Part shown: piece by piece, positions 6,841-7,215 of the stretch | Layout of the letters: each line of letters opens with the position of its first letter | How positions within the stretch are numbered: the first letter of the stretch is position 1 | Source of the DNA: Sulfurimonas sp. | GTDB lineage: Bacteria > Campylobacterota > Campylobacteria > Campylobacterales > Sulfurimonadaceae | Reading direction: 5' to 3' | NCBI GenBank assembly: GCA_015663215.1 | Contig: DQSP01000246.1 | Location: forward strand, 1-7,215 | DNA length: 7,215 nucleotides | Translations under genes and position numbers: made by a program | Notes under the pieces: generated by a model | What the model was told of the DNA's origin: nothing | The model's input: the letters and a program-made list of their open reading frames with translations, nothing else | The model's database searches: none

Positions 6841-6863
6841 CCTCAATACTATTGAAGGTATAA
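6836..6863. promoter_or_regulatory. 28-bp inverted repeat in front of the WYL gene (candidate operator)
   Basis: The left arm TTATACCTCAATA is matched by TATTGAAGGTATAA on the right. The 13-base arms pair fully except for one bulged base, around a one-base centre. The repeat overlaps the TATAAT box in front of the WYL gene, the classical position for a dimeric autorepressor. On the minus strand it is followed by TTTTTC, so it could also fold as an AT-rich hairpin terminator for mscL, but the stem has only two G-C pairs in a block plus one further G-C. Confidence 0.6.
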
Positions 6864-6878
6864 CAAAGATATTGAAAT

Positions 6879-6898
6879 CCTAAACCCTAAGGTTTAAG
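6879..6898 (-). terminator. Hairpin after mscL (possible terminator)
   Basis: Starting 10 bases after the mscL stop, the minus strand forms an 8-bp stem (CTTAAACC with GGTTTAGG, one G-U pair) closed by the loop TTAG. The following bases are moderately U-rich (ATTTCAATATCTTTG) rather than a true U-run, so termination is plausible but not certain. Confidence 0.4.
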
Positions 6899-6908
6899 AC
6901 TCGAAAGA

Positions 6909-7215
6909 TTACTTTTTAAGTAAATCTCTAATTTCCCCAAGTAGAACTTCCTCTGCTGGTGTTGCAGGTGCTTCTTCTGGCTCTGCTTTTTTGAGCTTGT
7001 TATAGGCTTTTATCATCATAAACAATACAAAACCAAGAATGATAAATGATATAGTATCCTGAATAAACTGACCATATTTAATCGCTGGTGCACCTGCTTT
7101 GTCTAGTGCTTCCATAGTTGCAAATTCTTTGTCACCTAAGTTAAAAAATAGTTGAGAAAAATCAACCCCACCCATAAGCATACCTACTGGAGGCATAATT
7201 ACATTGTCAACAAGA
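6909..7215 (-). CDS. mscL: Large-conductance mechanosensitive channel MscL (3' part; N-terminus beyond the right edge)
   Basis: MscL is a homopentameric inner-membrane channel that opens under membrane tension and releases solutes during osmotic downshock. The visible 101 residues begin at LVDNVIMPPVGMLMGGVDF, the end of the first transmembrane helix and the conserved start of the periplasmic loop. The loop (NLGDKEFATMEALDKAGAPAIKYG) follows, then the second membrane helix (FIQDTISFIILGFVLFMMIKAYNKL), an acidic/proline linker and the C-terminal helix EEVLLGEIRDLLKK. Compared with the usual 130-150 residues, about 30-40 N-terminal residues are missing off the edge. The methionine at 7196 is internal, because the reading frame stays open and matches the family up to the edge. 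It is a housekeeping gene and probably marks the chromosomal boundary of the CRISPR region. Confidence 0.93.
   Translation of the reverse strand, partial: LVDNVIMPPVGMLMGGVDFSQLFFNLGDKEFATMEALDKAGAPAIKYGQFIQDTISFIILGFVLFMMIKAYNKLKKAEPEEAPATPAEEVLLGEIRDLLKK

Noticed and set aside
1..7215. Insertion sequences, tRNA genes, attachment sites or a CRISPR array
   Set aside because: I found no transposase frame, no terminal inverted repeats with target duplications, no tRNA-like cloverleaf with CCA, and no regularly spaced direct repeats.

Overview
The window is AT-rich, and every gene I can support lies on the minus strand. Read in the direction of transcription, from high to low coordinates, it holds: the 3' part of mscL (mechanosensitive channel); a WYL-domain transcription regulator; an unrecognised acidic protein of about 375 residues; a full-length cas12a (cpf1); cas4; and the first 35 codons of cas1, cut by the left edge. 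The AT-richness, the style of the MscL and WYL proteins and the presence of a type V-A system lean towards a campylobacterotal (Sulfurimonas/Sulfurovum/Arcobacter-like) bacterium. This is an impression, not a proof.

Right side (about 5880-7215): mscL is an ordinary housekeeping gene. It ends at a GC-containing hairpin. A strong 28-bp inverted repeat then overlaps a TATAAT box directly in front of the WYL gene, which suggests an operator and autoregulation. The WYL protein has the HTH + WYL + WCX layout of the BrxR/CapW-type regulators found beside phage-defence loci. A second near-perfect palindrome spans its stop codon and lies upstream of the -10-like box of the next gene.

Middle (4752-5879): a lone, strongly acidic soluble protein of unknown function with its own ribosome binding site. 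It is followed by a 221-bp non-coding stretch holding the likely cas12a promoter. On the opposite strand of that stretch is a sequence that weakly resembles a degenerate type V-A CRISPR repeat.

Left side (1-4530): cas12a, cas4 and cas1 form a tight operon (8-bp gap, then a 7-bp overlap) in the canonical V-A order. Cas12a keeps its RuvC triad, the Nuc arginine, the three pre-crRNA-processing residues and two PAM-contact lysines, so it looks active. Cas4 keeps its nuclease residues and four iron-sulfur cysteines. Together these should acquire T-rich-PAM spacers (Cas4-Cas1-Cas2), process crRNAs and cut DNA (Cas12a). The rest of cas1, cas2 and the CRISPR array are expected beyond the left edge. 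No array is present in the window.

The least explained parts are the acidic gene between the regulator and cas12a, and the two palindromes and repeat-like element in the intergenic regions.
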